NCBI RefSeq assembly: GCF_023703325.1
Contig: NZ_JAMQGM010000046.1
Location: forward strand, 29,884 to 93,883
Length of the DNA stretch: 64,000 bases
Origin: Streptomyces meridianus
Lineage (GTDB): Bacteria; Actinomycetota; Actinomycetes; Streptomycetales; Streptomycetaceae
Reading direction: 5' to 3'
Shown: piece after piece, positions 1 to 7,758 of the stretch
Layout of the letters: every line of letters starts with the position of its first letter
Numbering within the stretch: the first letter of the stretch is position 1
Position numbers and translations under genes: made by a program
Notes under the pieces: generated by a model
Seen by the model: the letters and a program-made list of their open reading frames with translations, nothing else
What the model was told of the DNA's origin: nothing
Databases searched by the model: none

Positions 1-2
1 TT

Positions 3-503
3 CACTTCGTCACGATCCCGATGTGGGGCGCGCTCTCCGACCGCCTGGGCCGCCGGCCCGTGTACCTGATCGGAGCCGCCGGTGTGGGCCTGTGGGCCTT
101 CCCGTTCTTCTCGCTCGTCGACACGGAGAGCTTCGCCGCCCTGCTCCTCGCGGTGACGGTCGGGCTGTTCTTCCACGGCGCGATGTACGCCCCGCAGGCG
201 GCCTTCTTCGCGGAGATGTTCACGACCCGGGTGCGGTACTCGGGAGCCTCGATCGGCGCCCAGTTCTCGTCGGTCGCTGCCGGCGCCCCGGCCCCGCTGA
301 TCGCCACGGCGCTGCTGGCGGAGTCCGGCGAATCGACCATGATCTCGCTCTACGTCATCGCGGCCGCGTTGCTGACCCTGCTGGCGGTGTGGGTGGCGAA
401 GGAGACCCGCGAGCGCGATCTCAGCGCCGTCGAGCCGCAGGACGGGGTGGGCGGGTCCACCTCCCCGGCCGGCTCGGCTCCGGCCGCCCCCACGGGCAGC
501 TGA
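3..503 (+). CDS. MFS transporter, MHS-type (C-terminal fragment)
   Basis: The reading frame is already open at the left edge, so only the last 166 residues are visible. The fragment begins in the cytoplasmic loop typical of major facilitator proteins (DRLGRRPVY, about residues 11-19 of the fragment), then four hydrophobic helices and a short Pro/Ala-rich cytoplasmic tail. The loop and the FFAEMF segment resemble the metabolite:H+ symporter (MHS) branch, which takes up organic acids; this is a family inference. Downstream, facing it, are a PucR-type regulator and 3-hydroxybutyrate dehydrogenase, so a hydroxyacid or ketone-body substrate is plausible. The gene ends 20 bases before a strong terminator hairpin. 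Confidence 0.85.
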   Translation, partial: HFVTIPMWGALSDRLGRRPVYLIGAAGVGLWAFPFFSLVDTESFAALLLAVTVGLFFHGAMYAPQAAFFAEMFTTRVRYSGASIGAQFSSVAAGAPAPLIATALLAESGESTMISLYVIAAALLTLLAVWVAKETRERDLSAVEPQDGVGGSTSPAGSAPAAPTGS

Positions 504-523
504 CGCCCGGAGCGCGGGCGCTC

Positions 524-572
524 CGAGAGGCCCGTTCCTCCACCTCTGCCAGGTGGAGGAACGGGCCTCTCG
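524..572. terminator. Bidirectional intrinsic terminator
   Basis: Perfect inverted repeat with 22-bp arms (524-545 and 551-572) and a 5-base loop (CTGCC). It lies between the transporter end (503) and the PucR-type gene end (637), which converge, so it can serve both. There is no long U-tract, as is usual for GC-rich actinomycete terminators. Confidence 0.85.
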
Positions 573-636
573 CACGCGCTGCGGGACCGGACCCGGCTCG
601 GCAGCTCGGGCGCAGCCTGCCGGCGACGGTCAGCGG

Positions 637-2553
637 TCAGCGGTCGACGGCCGACGCCAGCCCGTGCAGGCGCAGCGCGAGCTGGATCTCCAGGGTGTTG
701 GACGGCGTCTGCCAGTCGGGGCCGAGGAGCCGGCCGATGCGCTCCAGGCGCTGGGCGACGGTGTTGACGTGGACGTGCAGGGCGTCCTTGGTGCGGACCG
801 GGCTCATGCCGCAGCCGAAGTAGGCGTCGAGGGTCCGCACCAGTTCGGTGCCGCGCCGTTCGTCGTAGTCGACGACCGCGCCGATGGTGCGGTGCACGAA
901 GGCCCCGACGTCGCGGCTGTCGGCCAGCAGCAGCCCCAGGAAGCCGAAGTCCTCGGCTGCCGCCCCCTGGCCCGCGCGGCCGAGCAGCCGCAGGGTCTCC
1001 AGACAGCGCCGGGACTCGGCGTAGGCGCCGGCCACGGTTCCCGGGCGGCTTCCCGGCGCCTCGACGGGCGCGGAGGCCCCCACGGTGACCGGGGCGCTGA
1101 CGGCGTTGCCGAGCTGCTTGGCGACCTGCCGGGCGGTCTCGGCGGCGCTGCCGTCGCTCCCCAGAGGCAGCAGCAGCACGGTTCCGCCGTCCCGCGCCGC
1201 CGCCAGGCCGTGCCGGGTCGCCGCGAGGTGGGAGGCCGCGGACCACAGTCGCTGCCGTTCGTCCGTCTCCTGTTCGGCGCTGCCGGGGACGGGATTCTCG
1301 ACGCGCGCGCTCAGCACCACGTTCGGGGCGTCGAGGTCGGCGTGCAGCCGGGCGGCGCGCTCACGCAGCAGGCGCGGGTCGCGGTCGGAGGCGTCGAGGA
1401 GGTCGTCCAGAAGCTCGCCGCGCACCCGTTGCTCGGCTTCCCCGGCCGAGCGCCGGGCGAGCAGCAGCAGGGAGGTCACCATGGCGGCACGTTCCAGGGT
1501 CCGCTGGTCCACGGAGTCGAGGGACGGGTGTCCTTCGAGGACCAGCGCGCCGAACAGCTCTCCGCCGGCGGAGACGGCCGCGACCCAGTCGTCGCCTTCG
1601 AGGACGGCGTGGCCGTCCTCGCGGGAGCGGTCGACGGCTTCGGCCGGGACGGCCGCGGCCTCGAAGAACCTGACCGTCCCCTGGAGGACCTCGCCGACAG
1701 CGGCCGCCACGTCCTGCACACCGCCGCCGCGCAGCACCAGCTCCGCGAGCCGGTCGTGCACGTCGGAGGCGCGCTCGATCATGGCACTGCCGTCGCGGAT
1801 GATCTTGTTGGCGGCCTCGAGTTCCGCAAGCGCCGAGCGGGTCTCGCCCAGCAGGTTCGCGGTGTCGATGGCCACGGCGGCATGTGCGGCGAAGGACCCG
1901 AGCAGGGCGATCTGCCCGCGTTCGAAGACGCGGGCACGGCGGTCGGCTGCGAACAGCACGCCGATGACGCCGCTGCCCAGCATCAGCGGCACCCCGAGGA
2001 TCGCGACCAGCCCTTCGTCCCTGACCCCGGAGTCGATGTCGCGCGTGTGCTGGAAGCGCGGGTCGTCGAAGTAGTTCTCGGTGACGTACGGCCGGGCCGT
2101 CTGGGCGACGAGCCCTCCCAGCCCCTCGCCCATGCCCAGTCGCAACTGCTGGAAGCGGGCGGAGACCGAGCCGTCGGTGACCCGCATGTAGGTGTCGCCG
2201 GCGGCGGGATCGTTGAGCGTCAGGTAGGCGACTTCGCTGCCCAGCAGCGACCGCGCGCGCTGCACGATGGCGTGCAGCACCGCGTCGAGGTCCCGCAGGC
2301 CCGCCAGGTCGTGGGCGGTCTCGAAGAGCGCGGACAGCTCCGCCTCGCGTCTGCGGCGGCCCTCCAGCTCGGCGCGGACCCGCAGGGCGTGCATCTTGTC
2401 CCGGTCGAGCATCGCCAGCTCCTCGGCGGACGCCCCGTCGGCGCGCGCCCGCAGCACCGGCCGCTCGTACTCCTCGGCGGGTGCGCCACGGGCGAGAAGG
2501 CCGAGGTAGGCGGATTCGGCGGGTTCCGGGGACCGGGGACGGGCGGAGGACAT
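637..2553 (-). CDS. GAF domain, PucR/CdaR-type HTH transcriptional regulator
   Basis: A 638-aa protein. The first third carries a GAF-type sensory domain (about residues 75-230, with EVAYLTL and the EGLGG segment). The C-terminal 60 residues form the PucR-type helix-turn-helix, with the signature HVHVNTVAQRLERIGRLLG followed by LEIQLALRL. Regulators of this class control catabolic genes for small organic substrates. It reads toward the transporter end and lies just downstream of 3-hydroxybutyrate dehydrogenase on the same strand, so it probably senses a related metabolite (inference). The ATG at 2553 was chosen because the upstream extension is Pro/Gly/Arg-rich and not conserved-looking. No clear ribosome binding site precedes it; the ATG sits about 7 bases after a TATCCC box. 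Confidence 0.85.
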   Translation of the reverse strand: MSSARPRSPEPAESAYLGLLARGAPAEEYERPVLRARADGASAEELAMLDRDKMHALRVRAELEGRRRREAELSALFETAHDLAGLRDLDAVLHAIVQRARSLLGSEVAYLTLNDPAAGDTYMRVTDGSVSARFQQLRLGMGEGLGGLVAQTARPYVTENYFDDPRFQHTRDIDSGVRDEGLVAILGVPLMLGSGVIGVLFAADRRARVFERGQIALLGSFAAHAAVAIDTANLLGETRSALAELEAANKIIRDGSAMIERASDVHDRLAELVLRGGGVQDVAAAVGEVLQGTVRFFEAAAVPAEAVDRSREDGHAVLEGDDWVAAVSAGGELFGALVLEGHPSLDSVDQRTLERAAMVTSLLLLARRSAGEAEQRVRGELLDDLLDASDRDPRLLRERAARLHADLDAPNVVLSARVENPVPGSAEQETDERQRLWSAASHLAATRHGLAAARDGGTVLLLPLGSDGSAAETARQVAKQLGNAVSAPVTVGASAPVEAPGSRPGTVAGAYAESRRCLETLRLLGRAGQGAAAEDFGFLGLLLADSRDVGAFVHRTIGAVVDYDERRGTELVRTLDAYFGCGMSPVRTKDALHVHVNTVAQRLERIGRLLGPDWQTPSNTLEIQLALRLHGLASAVDR

Positions 2554-2666
2554 GCTGACAGGGATACCCGGACGGGACCCCGGCGCGCCACCCCTGATCA
2601 CCCGGGCCCCGGCCCTGCCGTCCGCCCCGCCCCGGGGCATCCGCCCCGGTTCCGGCGCGTCGCGGC

Positions 2667-3494
2667 TCAGTGGGCGGTCCATCCGCCATCGAGCGGCAGC
2701 GACACCCCGGTGATGAAGGACGCCGGCTCGGTGCAGAGGTAGGCCACGGCCTCGGCGACCTCGTCCGTTTCCACCAGCCGCTTCACGGCGGAGTCCGCGA
2801 GCATGATGTCGGTGACGACCCGCTCCTCCGGGATGCCGTGGGCGGCCGCCTGGTCGGCGATCTGGCGCTCGACGAGCGGCGTGCGGACGTACCCGGGGCT
2901 CACGCAGTTCGAGGTGACCCCGTGCTCGGCCCCTTCCAGGGCGACGACCTTCGACAGCCCCTCGAGCCCGTGCTTGGCGGCCACGTAGGCCGACTTGAAC
3001 GGCGAGGCACGCAGTCCGTGGACGGAGGAGATGTTGACGATCCGGCCCCAGCCCTGTGCGTACATGTGGGGAAGCGCACCCCGCACGAGCCGGAACGGGG
3101 ATTCGAGCATCACCTTCAGGACGGTACCGAAGACCTCGGGCGGGAACTCCTCGACCGGCTTCACCAGCTGGATCCCCGCGTTGTTGACGAGAACGTCGAC
3201 TCCTCGGGCGGCCTCCTCGGCGGCGTCGAGGTCGGTGAGGTCGAGCACGCGCGGTACGAGGGACCCGGGCAGGTCCCCGGCCTTCCGGATCAGGTCCTCG
3301 AGCCCGTCCTCGTCCCGGTCCACGGCTCTGACCTCGGCACCGGCGGCGGTCAGACGCAGGGCGCAGGCGCTGCCGATCCCTCCGGCCGCACCGGTCACCA
3401 GGGCGGTGCGGCCGGTGAGGTCGAGGCCGGCGGCAGAGCGCGGCGCGGGGACGGGTGCGGGGGCGGGCTGTCCTGATGTGCTCGACGCGGTCAT
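2667..3494 (-). CDS. bdhA: 3-hydroxybutyrate dehydrogenase (SDR family)
   Basis: A 275-aa classical short-chain dehydrogenase that oxidises (R)-3-hydroxybutyrate to acetoacetate with NAD+. Visible motifs are the cofactor-binding TGAAGGIG (about residues 34-41), NNAG, the active-site serine in VNISSVHG and the YVAAK catalytic Tyr/Lys pair. The stretch GIQLVKPVEEFP and the LPLDGGWTAH C-terminus fit the 3-hydroxybutyrate dehydrogenase subgroup. The first 20 residues are a Pro/Ala-rich extension. An upstream GTG (3503) is in frame, but a TAGGGT box overlaps it and ends 7 bases before the ATG at 3494, favouring the ATG and an almost leaderless mRNA. It probably works with the PucR-type regulator and MHS transporter next to it. 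Confidence 0.85.
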   Translation of the reverse strand: MTASSTSGQPAPAPVPAPRSAAGLDLTGRTALVTGAAGGIGSACALRLTAAGAEVRAVDRDEDGLEDLIRKAGDLPGSLVPRVLDLTDLDAAEEAARGVDVLVNNAGIQLVKPVEEFPPEVFGTVLKVMLESPFRLVRGALPHMYAQGWGRIVNISSVHGLRASPFKSAYVAAKHGLEGLSKVVALEGAEHGVTSNCVSPGYVRTPLVERQIADQAAAHGIPEERVVTDIMLADSAVKRLVETDEVAEAVAYLCTEPASFITGVSLPLDGGWTAH

Positions 3495-3501
3495 GGTCGG
3501 C

Positions 3502-3507
3502 ACCCTA
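3502..3507 (-). promoter_or_regulatory. Candidate -10 box (TAGGGT) of bdhA
   Basis: On the minus strand TAGGGT is followed by 7 bases and then the ATG of the dehydrogenase gene, leaving little or no 5' leader. No convincing -35 element is visible. Confidence 0.4.
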
Positions 3508-3549
3508 GGCAGCGGTCAGGGCACCACCGATGTGCTCACGCGCCATACT

Positions 3550-4029
3550 TCACGGGCCAGTGGTGGGGTCGAACCACGTCGGCCCCGAATCGAGTGCCTG
3601 CTTGATCCGCGTCAGGGCGAACTCCTCGAGCTCGGGCAGGGCGTCGATGGCGAACCAGCGCACGTCCAGGGACTCGTCGTCGTTGACGCGGGCCTCGCCG
3701 CCGACGGCCCGGCAGCGCAGGGTGACGTCCATGAACTGGCAGGTGTCGCCGTTGGGGTAGGTGAAGGGGTCCAGGGCCTGGACCAGCACGACCCGTTCCG
3801 GGACGCAGTGCACCCCGGTCTCCTCGAGAACCTCGCGGACCGCGGTCCGGGCCGGCTGTTCGCCGGGCTCCGGGATTCCGCCGATGACGGACCAGCGCCC
3901 GGTGTCCTTGCGTTTGCCGAGCAGGACGCGGCCTTCGGCATCGAACACGATGGCGCTGACGCCGGGGAGCCAGAGCAGCTGGTGCCCTGCGGTCTCCCGC
4001 AGCCGGCGGATGAATTCGGGTGTGGCCAT
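3550..4029 (-). CDS. Nudix hydrolase
   Basis: A 159-aa single-domain Nudix protein. The box spans about residues 50-72: it starts GGIPEPGE and continues REVLEETGV, giving the complete G-x5-E-x7-REVxEE-x-GV pattern, so the metal-binding glutamates are present. Such enzymes hydrolyse nucleoside diphosphates linked to another moiety. The flanks (LLWLPGVSAIVFDAEGRVLLG and FPxD-type C-terminus) do not define the substrate. A TACTCT hexamer ends exactly 7 bases before the ATG and no Shine-Dalgarno sequence is present, suggesting a leaderless transcript. Confidence 0.85.
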   Translation of the reverse strand: MATPEFIRRLRETAGHQLLWLPGVSAIVFDAEGRVLLGKRKDTGRWSVIGGIPEPGEQPARTAVREVLEETGVHCVPERVVLVQALDPFTYPNGDTCQFMDVTLRCRAVGGEARVNDDESLDVRWFAIDALPELEEFALTRIKQALDSGPTWFDPTTGP

Positions 4030-4035
4030 GGGGCG

Positions 4036-4041
4036 AGAGTA
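4036..4041 (-). promoter_or_regulatory. Candidate leaderless -10 box (TACTCT) of the Nudix gene
   Basis: On the minus strand TACTCT is followed by six bases (CGCCCC) and then ATG, placing the hexamer end at -7 relative to a transcription start at the A of ATG. Confidence 0.5.
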
Positions 4042-4219
4042 CGGCCTGTGCCGGGCGGGGCGCGGCCCAGACCGAGGACGGGCGCGAAGGCGTCCGGGGT
4101 GTGCCTCTGAACGGCCCCGTCCGCCGTCGGACGGGGCTCGGTGTCCGGTGCTCCCGGGAACGGCGGCTGGAGAAGGGCGCGCCGGGCGGCCGAAGCCGGG
4201 TGGGGCGTGAGGGACAGCC

Positions 4220-4786
4220 CTACACCTGGGCCTGGTGGCCGGGGAGGCCGCTCATGCCCAGCCGGTCCCTGATCACGCGGACGGCGGACTCGGCTCCGTC
4301 GACCGTGACGGTGAACGTCCGGTCGCCGCGCAGGCGCAGCAGGAACCCTTCCCCGCGCCGGACCACCACGGCCGTGCCCTTCTCCGGCCGCCACCGGTAC
4401 CCCCAGCCGCCCCAGTGGCACGGTGTCACCCGGGGCAGGAACTCGGCGCCGGTGATGTCGTCGAACGGGATGTTCCGGCGCGGCACTCCGACGTGTCCGC
4501 ACCGGATCCGGACGGCATCGTGGTCGATCCGCACGACGACGTGAACGAAGGCGAGGGTTCCGAAGAGCACCAGCAGACCGGCGGCGAGGCAGCCGACGAC
4601 GGCCATGACCAGCGGGACGATCGCGGTGGTCCAGGACGCGACGACGGCCAGCCGGACGCCGAGGACGAGACAGGCCACACCTGCGGCCGCGAGCAGCCAC
4701 TGCAGGCGGTTGGAGGCGTGCCCGCTCCACACCGTGCGGTGCGGGCCCGCGCCGGAGGATGCCGTGCCGTGCGGATGGTGCCTCAT
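4220..4786 (-). CDS. Membrane protein with PH-like cytoplasmic domain
   Basis: A 188-aa protein. Residues about 28-50 and 55-80 are two hydrophobic helices. The remainder is a soluble beta-rich domain that looks like a bacterial PH-type fold (ARG-type strand VRIDHDAVRIRCG, then IPFDDITGAEF and a final amphipathic helix VIRDRLG). Function unknown; related actinobacterial proteins are annotated only as membrane or PH-domain proteins. The gene starts with ATG exactly 6 bases after a TAGGCT box and without a ribosome binding site, so it is probably leaderless. Confidence 0.75.
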   Translation of the reverse strand: MRHHPHGTASSGAGPHRTVWSGHASNRLQWLLAAAGVACLVLGVRLAVVASWTTAIVPLVMAVVGCLAAGLLVLFGTLAFVHVVVRIDHDAVRIRCGHVGVPRRNIPFDDITGAEFLPRVTPCHWGGWGYRWRPEKGTAVVVRRGEGFLLRLRGDRTFTVTVDGAESAVRVIRDRLGMSGLPGHQAQV

Positions 4787-4792
4787 ACCCCG

Positions 4793-4798
4793 AGCCTA
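4793..4798 (-). promoter_or_regulatory. Candidate leaderless -10 box (TAGGCT)
   Basis: Minus-strand TAGGCT, then CGGGGT, then the ATG of the membrane-protein gene at 4786: the hexamer ends at -7 from the start codon. Confidence 0.55.
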
Positions 4799-4915
4799 CT
4801 TGCGGGGACGGGTCCGGAGCGGGACGGCTTCCTCCGGCACCCGGGTCGGCACGGCTCGGTCCGCGCGGGTCCGGCGTGCGAGGAACCCGGCGCCCGATGC
4901 TCCGATCGGGCGCCG

Positions 4916-5707
4916 TCAGCCCTGTGCGGCCGGCGCCGTGGAAGCCAGCAGCCGCCCTTCGGCGTACGTCAGCGCGGCGTCCGGCAGGCCCGCCTCCCGG
5001 CCGCTGAGGAGAACCGTGAGGTCGCCGCTCATCGCCGCGCCGGGGTCGGGTCGCACGCCGATCCGGCGCAGGGCCTGGGCAGCGACGGCTCCGGCCGAGG
5101 TGTGCAGGACGAGCGGGGCCAGGCCGGGCTGCTGCACGGCGGCGCGGATGCGTTCGGCGACCAGTTCGTAGTGGGTGCAGCCGAGGACGACGGCGCGGAC
5201 GTCGCGCGGCGTGCGGGCCGCAGCGGCCTCGATCGCGGCGTCGACCGCGGCCTCGTCGGCCCGTTCCACGGCGTCCGCCAACCCGGGGCAGGGCACCTCG
5301 GTGGCCTCGACGCCGTCGGCGAAATCCCGGATCAGGGCGCGCTGGTAATCACTGCCGGTGGTGGCCGGGGTGGCCCAGACGGCGATCGGTCCGCCCCCGG
5401 CCGCGGCGGGCTTGACGGCCGGAACGGTGCCGACGACGGGGAAGGCGTGCTCGAACTCCTCGCGGATCACGGGCAGCCCATGGACGGAGGCCGTGTTGCA
5501 GGCGACGATCAGCGCGTCGGGATCATGCGCCGCGGCTGCCCGGGCACAGGCCAGGGCGCGGTCGGCAATGTCCTCGGATGTCAGGGGTCCCCACGGCATC
5601 CCGTCCGGGTCCGAGGTGAGAACGAGCGCGGCGTCGGGGCGCAGCCGGCGCACCGCGGCGGCTGCCGCCAGAAGGCCGATACCGGAGTCCAGCAGTGCGA
5701 TCTTCAC
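4916..5707 (-). CDS. Aspartate/glutamate racemase family protein (MurI-like)
   Basis: A 263-aa protein of the cofactor-independent amino-acid racemase family. Both catalytic cysteines are in place: C70 in IVACNTAS and C177 in VLGCTHYE. The N-terminal substrate loop reads MKIALLDSGIGLL, where canonical glutamate racemases have DSGIGGL, and the usual PYG segment is MPWG. It may be a glutamate racemase supplying D-glutamate for peptidoglycan or a paralogue with another substrate; the two differences make the second possibility real. The start is GTG, 6 bases after a TAGGGT box, with no Shine-Dalgarno sequence. It is divergent from the glycosyltransferase gene. Confidence 0.75.
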   Translation of the reverse strand: MKIALLDSGIGLLAAAAAVRRLRPDAALVLTSDPDGMPWGPLTSEDIADRALACARAAAAHDPDALIVACNTASVHGLPVIREEFEHAFPVVGTVPAVKPAAAGGGPIAVWATPATTGSDYQRALIRDFADGVEATEVPCPGLADAVERADEAAVDAAIEAAAARTPRDVRAVVLGCTHYELVAERIRAAVQQPGLAPLVLHTSAGAVAAQALRRIGVRPDPGAAMSGDLTVLLSGREAGLPDAALTYAEGRLLASTAPAAQG

Positions 5708-5713
5708 CCGGCA

Positions 5714-5719
5714 ACCCTA
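5714..5719 (-). promoter_or_regulatory. Candidate leaderless -10 box (TAGGGT)
   Basis: Minus-strand TAGGGT, then TGCCGG, then the GTG start of the racemase-like gene (5707), so the box ends at -7. Confidence 0.5.
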
Positions 5720-5836
5720 GTGGATCGCCCGCCACCGCCCCCCGTCGGCCCCCGGACGGGGAGGCCGCATCGTGGCAGGCGCAGGCGGGCCGGGAAACAC
5801 CGGCCGCACCTCTCGGGCGGCCGGTCCGGCGTCCGT

Positions 5837-5842
5837 CAGACT
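5837..5842 (+). promoter_or_regulatory. Candidate leaderless -10 box (CAGACT)
   Basis: CAGACT, then GCCGGG, then the GTG start of the glycosyltransferase at 5849. Same -7 geometry as the divergent racemase-like gene; the hexamer lacks the first T of TAnnnT. Confidence 0.35.
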
Positions 5843-5848
5843 GCCGGG

Positions 5849-7051
5849 GTGAGCCCCCTGTTCTGGATCTCCCTCGCCTCGATGTCGGCATGGTGCTGGC
5901 TGGTGTCGGCCCACGGTCTCTTCTGGCTCACCGGCACCCGGCTGCCCGCCTGTCCGCCGCCCGCAGTCTGGCCGGACGTTGCCGTGGTCGTCCCGGCCCG
6001 GGATGAGGCCGCGCTGCTGCCGGTCAGCCTTCCGTCGCTGCTCGCCCAGGACTATCCGGGCCGGTTCGAGGTGGTTCTGGTGGATGACGGGAGCACGGAC
6101 GGCACGGGCGCTCTGGGCCGGGCCCTCGGCGAGGCCCATCCGTCGGTGCGTGACGGCAGGACGGTGCTGACCGTCTGTTCGCCCGGCGAACCGGAGCCGG
6201 GGTGGACGGGGAAGCTGTGGGCGGTGAACCACGGGATCGCGGTCGCCCGGTCCCGGATGCCGGGCCTGCGTCATCTGCTGCTGACCGACGCCGACATCGA
6301 GCACGGACCGGGCAGCCTGCGGGCGCTGGTGTCCGCAGCGGAGTCGGACGATCTCGACCTGGTCTCGCTGATGGCCCGGTTGCGGGTGGAGACACCGTGG
6401 GAGCGCCTGATCGTCCCGGCGTTCGTCTACTTCTTCGCTCAGCTCTACCCGTTCCGCCGGGTCAACCGGGCCGGTTCACGGACGGCCGCCGCCGCGGGCG
6501 GCTGTGTCCTGCTGCGTGACGAGGCGGCTGCCCGGGCCGGTGTTCCGGGGGGCATCCGCGGGGCCGTCATCGACGACGTGTCCCTGGCCCGCGCGGTCAA
6601 GCGCAGCGGGGGCCGGATCCGGCTGGGCTTGGCGGACGGGGTGCGCAGCGTGCGGCCGTACCCGGGGCTGGGTGAGTTGTGGCGCATGGTGTCGCGCTGC
6701 GCGTACGCCCAGCTCGGGCACAGTCCGCTGGTGCTCGCCGGTGCGGTCGCGGCGCTGGCCGTCGTCTACCTGCTGCCACCGGTGGCGGTGGTCGCCGGCG
6801 TGTGGCGGGGGGACGGTGCGGCAGCGGCGGCAGGCGGCTGCGCGTGGGCGCTGATGACGGTGACCTACCTGCCGATGCTGCGCCACTACCGGCAGCCCGT
6901 CCTGCTCGCACCGTCCCTGCCGTTCACGGCTCTGCTCTATCTGCTCATGACGGTCGACTCGGCGGTCCAGCACGCCCGCGGGCGGGGGGCGGCCTGGAAA
7001 GGCCGGACGTACGCCCGGCCGGGGACGGCCCGGGAGGGCGCGGGCGGCTGA
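5849..7051 (+). CDS. Family 2 glycosyltransferase, HpnB-like
   Basis: A 400-aa membrane glycosyltransferase. An N-terminal helix (residues 1-20) precedes a GT-A domain with VVVPARDEA, the VLVDDGSTDGT nucleotide-binding aspartates, the WTGKLWAVNHGI segment typical of the hopanoid-associated HpnB family, and TDADIEH, the DxD metal site. Three to four hydrophobic helices close the protein. HpnB proteins occur with hopanoid clusters, but no squalene-hopene genes are in the window, so the acceptor is unknown. The GTG at 5849 is preferred because it begins the hydrophobic helix and lies 7 bases after CAGACT; the long open stretch upstream in this frame is an antisense artefact. A small hairpin follows the stop. 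Confidence 0.8.
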   Translation: MSPLFWISLASMSAWCWLVSAHGLFWLTGTRLPACPPPAVWPDVAVVVPARDEAALLPVSLPSLLAQDYPGRFEVVLVDDGSTDGTGALGRALGEAHPSVRDGRTVLTVCSPGEPEPGWTGKLWAVNHGIAVARSRMPGLRHLLLTDADIEHGPGSLRALVSAAESDDLDLVSLMARLRVETPWERLIVPAFVYFFAQLYPFRRVNRAGSRTAAAAGGCVLLRDEAAARAGVPGGIRGAVIDDVSLARAVKRSGGRIRLGLADGVRSVRPYPGLGELWRMVSRCAYAQLGHSPLVLAGAVAALAVVYLLPPVAVVAGVWRGDGAAAAAGGCAWALMTVTYLPMLRHYRQPVLLAPSLPFTALLYLLMTVDSAVQHARGRGAAWKGRTYARPGTAREGAGG

Positions 7052-7082
7052 CGGTTCGTTTCCCGTCCGGCCCGGCCGGCGG

Positions 7083-7098
7083 GTTCCGGGGACCGGAA
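7083..7098 (+). terminator. Weak intrinsic terminator candidate
   Basis: TTCCGG (7084-7089) and CCGGAA (7093-7098) form a 6-bp stem with a GGA loop, followed by a comparatively T-rich tract. It lies 32 bases after the glycosyltransferase stop. Confidence 0.4.
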
Positions 7099-7286
7099 AC
7101 ACCCTTGTCTTGTCCTCACCCTCCAAAACCCGCCAGAAGTCTCAGCCTTCAACTGATTTCGACACCGTGTGGCCGGCATTTTGCGGCGCTATGCCTGCTT
7201 TGGGGAATCGCCGTTCCCGACTGACCGGGAAACAACCCTCGAATCGGTCTCCCCAACCGGCACATCGTGGGCTTAACTTATGAAGC

Positions 7287-7712
7287 ATGACCTCCCCCCG
7301 CTCCTCCTATGGCGGCGGTTACTACTCCGCGCCCTTCCCGGACACCCCGATCTACGACAATCTTGTCGCCGAACGGGGGACGCCGCAGATCGCCCCCATC
7401 CGCGTGCCCGCCGCTTACGACTCGGGCAGCCACCTCCCCGCTCTTCCCGCGCTGCCCTCCGGCCCTTCGCACCACACGCCGGCGAACACCTACGGGGGTA
7501 ACGGCCAGCAGCACTACGCTCCGGCGCCGTACATCCCGCAGCAGGCCTCACCCCGCGGGTACCCGGGGCCCCAGCAGCCGTACCAGCAGAACCCCGGCGC
7601 CGGCACCGGGTACGAGGCGATGCGCCCCGCCGCACCCCGGCCTCCGGCCAGACCGGCTCCGGCGGTGTACGACGACCCGTACGGCCGCCAGCACCCCGCC
7701 CGGGGGTACTGA
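7287..7712 (+). CDS. Conserved Streptomyces protein, DUF6643 family
   Basis: A 141-aa protein rich in Pro, Tyr, Gly and Gln. The N-terminal half (PRSSYGGGYYSAPF, then DTPIYDNLVAERGTPQIAPI) is the conserved part known to me from streptomycete genomes; the C-terminal half is low-complexity with repeated PYxPQQ-like units and probably disordered. No membrane segment or signal peptide. Function unknown. The 235-base region upstream is distinctly AT-richer than the surroundings and ends with TTAACTTATGAAGC before the ATG. This could hold a near-leaderless promoter; there is no Shine-Dalgarno sequence. Confidence 0.75.
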   Translation: MTSPRSSYGGGYYSAPFPDTPIYDNLVAERGTPQIAPIRVPAAYDSGSHLPALPALPSGPSHHTPANTYGGNGQQHYAPAPYIPQQASPRGYPGPQQPYQQNPGAGTGYEAMRPAAPRPPARPAPAVYDDPYGRQHPARGY

Positions 7713-7746
7713 CCTGCACCCTCGCCCACCTGTCCGACCCGGGTGA

Positions 7747-7752
7747 CAGACT
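7747..7752 (+). promoter_or_regulatory. Candidate leaderless -10 box (CAGACT)
   Basis: CAGACT, then GGCCGC, then the ATG of the MOSC gene at 7759. Identical hexamer and spacing to the one before the glycosyltransferase. Confidence 0.35.
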
Positions 7753-7758
7753 GGCCGC

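Noticed and set aside
553..2742. Long plus-strand open frame opposite the PucR-type regulator
   Set aside because: Low-complexity Arg/Gly/Ala product with no motif; a shadow of the GC-biased minus-strand gene, which has GAF and HTH domains.
4235..5848. Upstream extension of the glycosyltransferase frame
   Set aside because: It runs antisense through two real genes and encodes no recognisable domain; the hydrophobic start at GTG 5849 with a -10 box fits much better.
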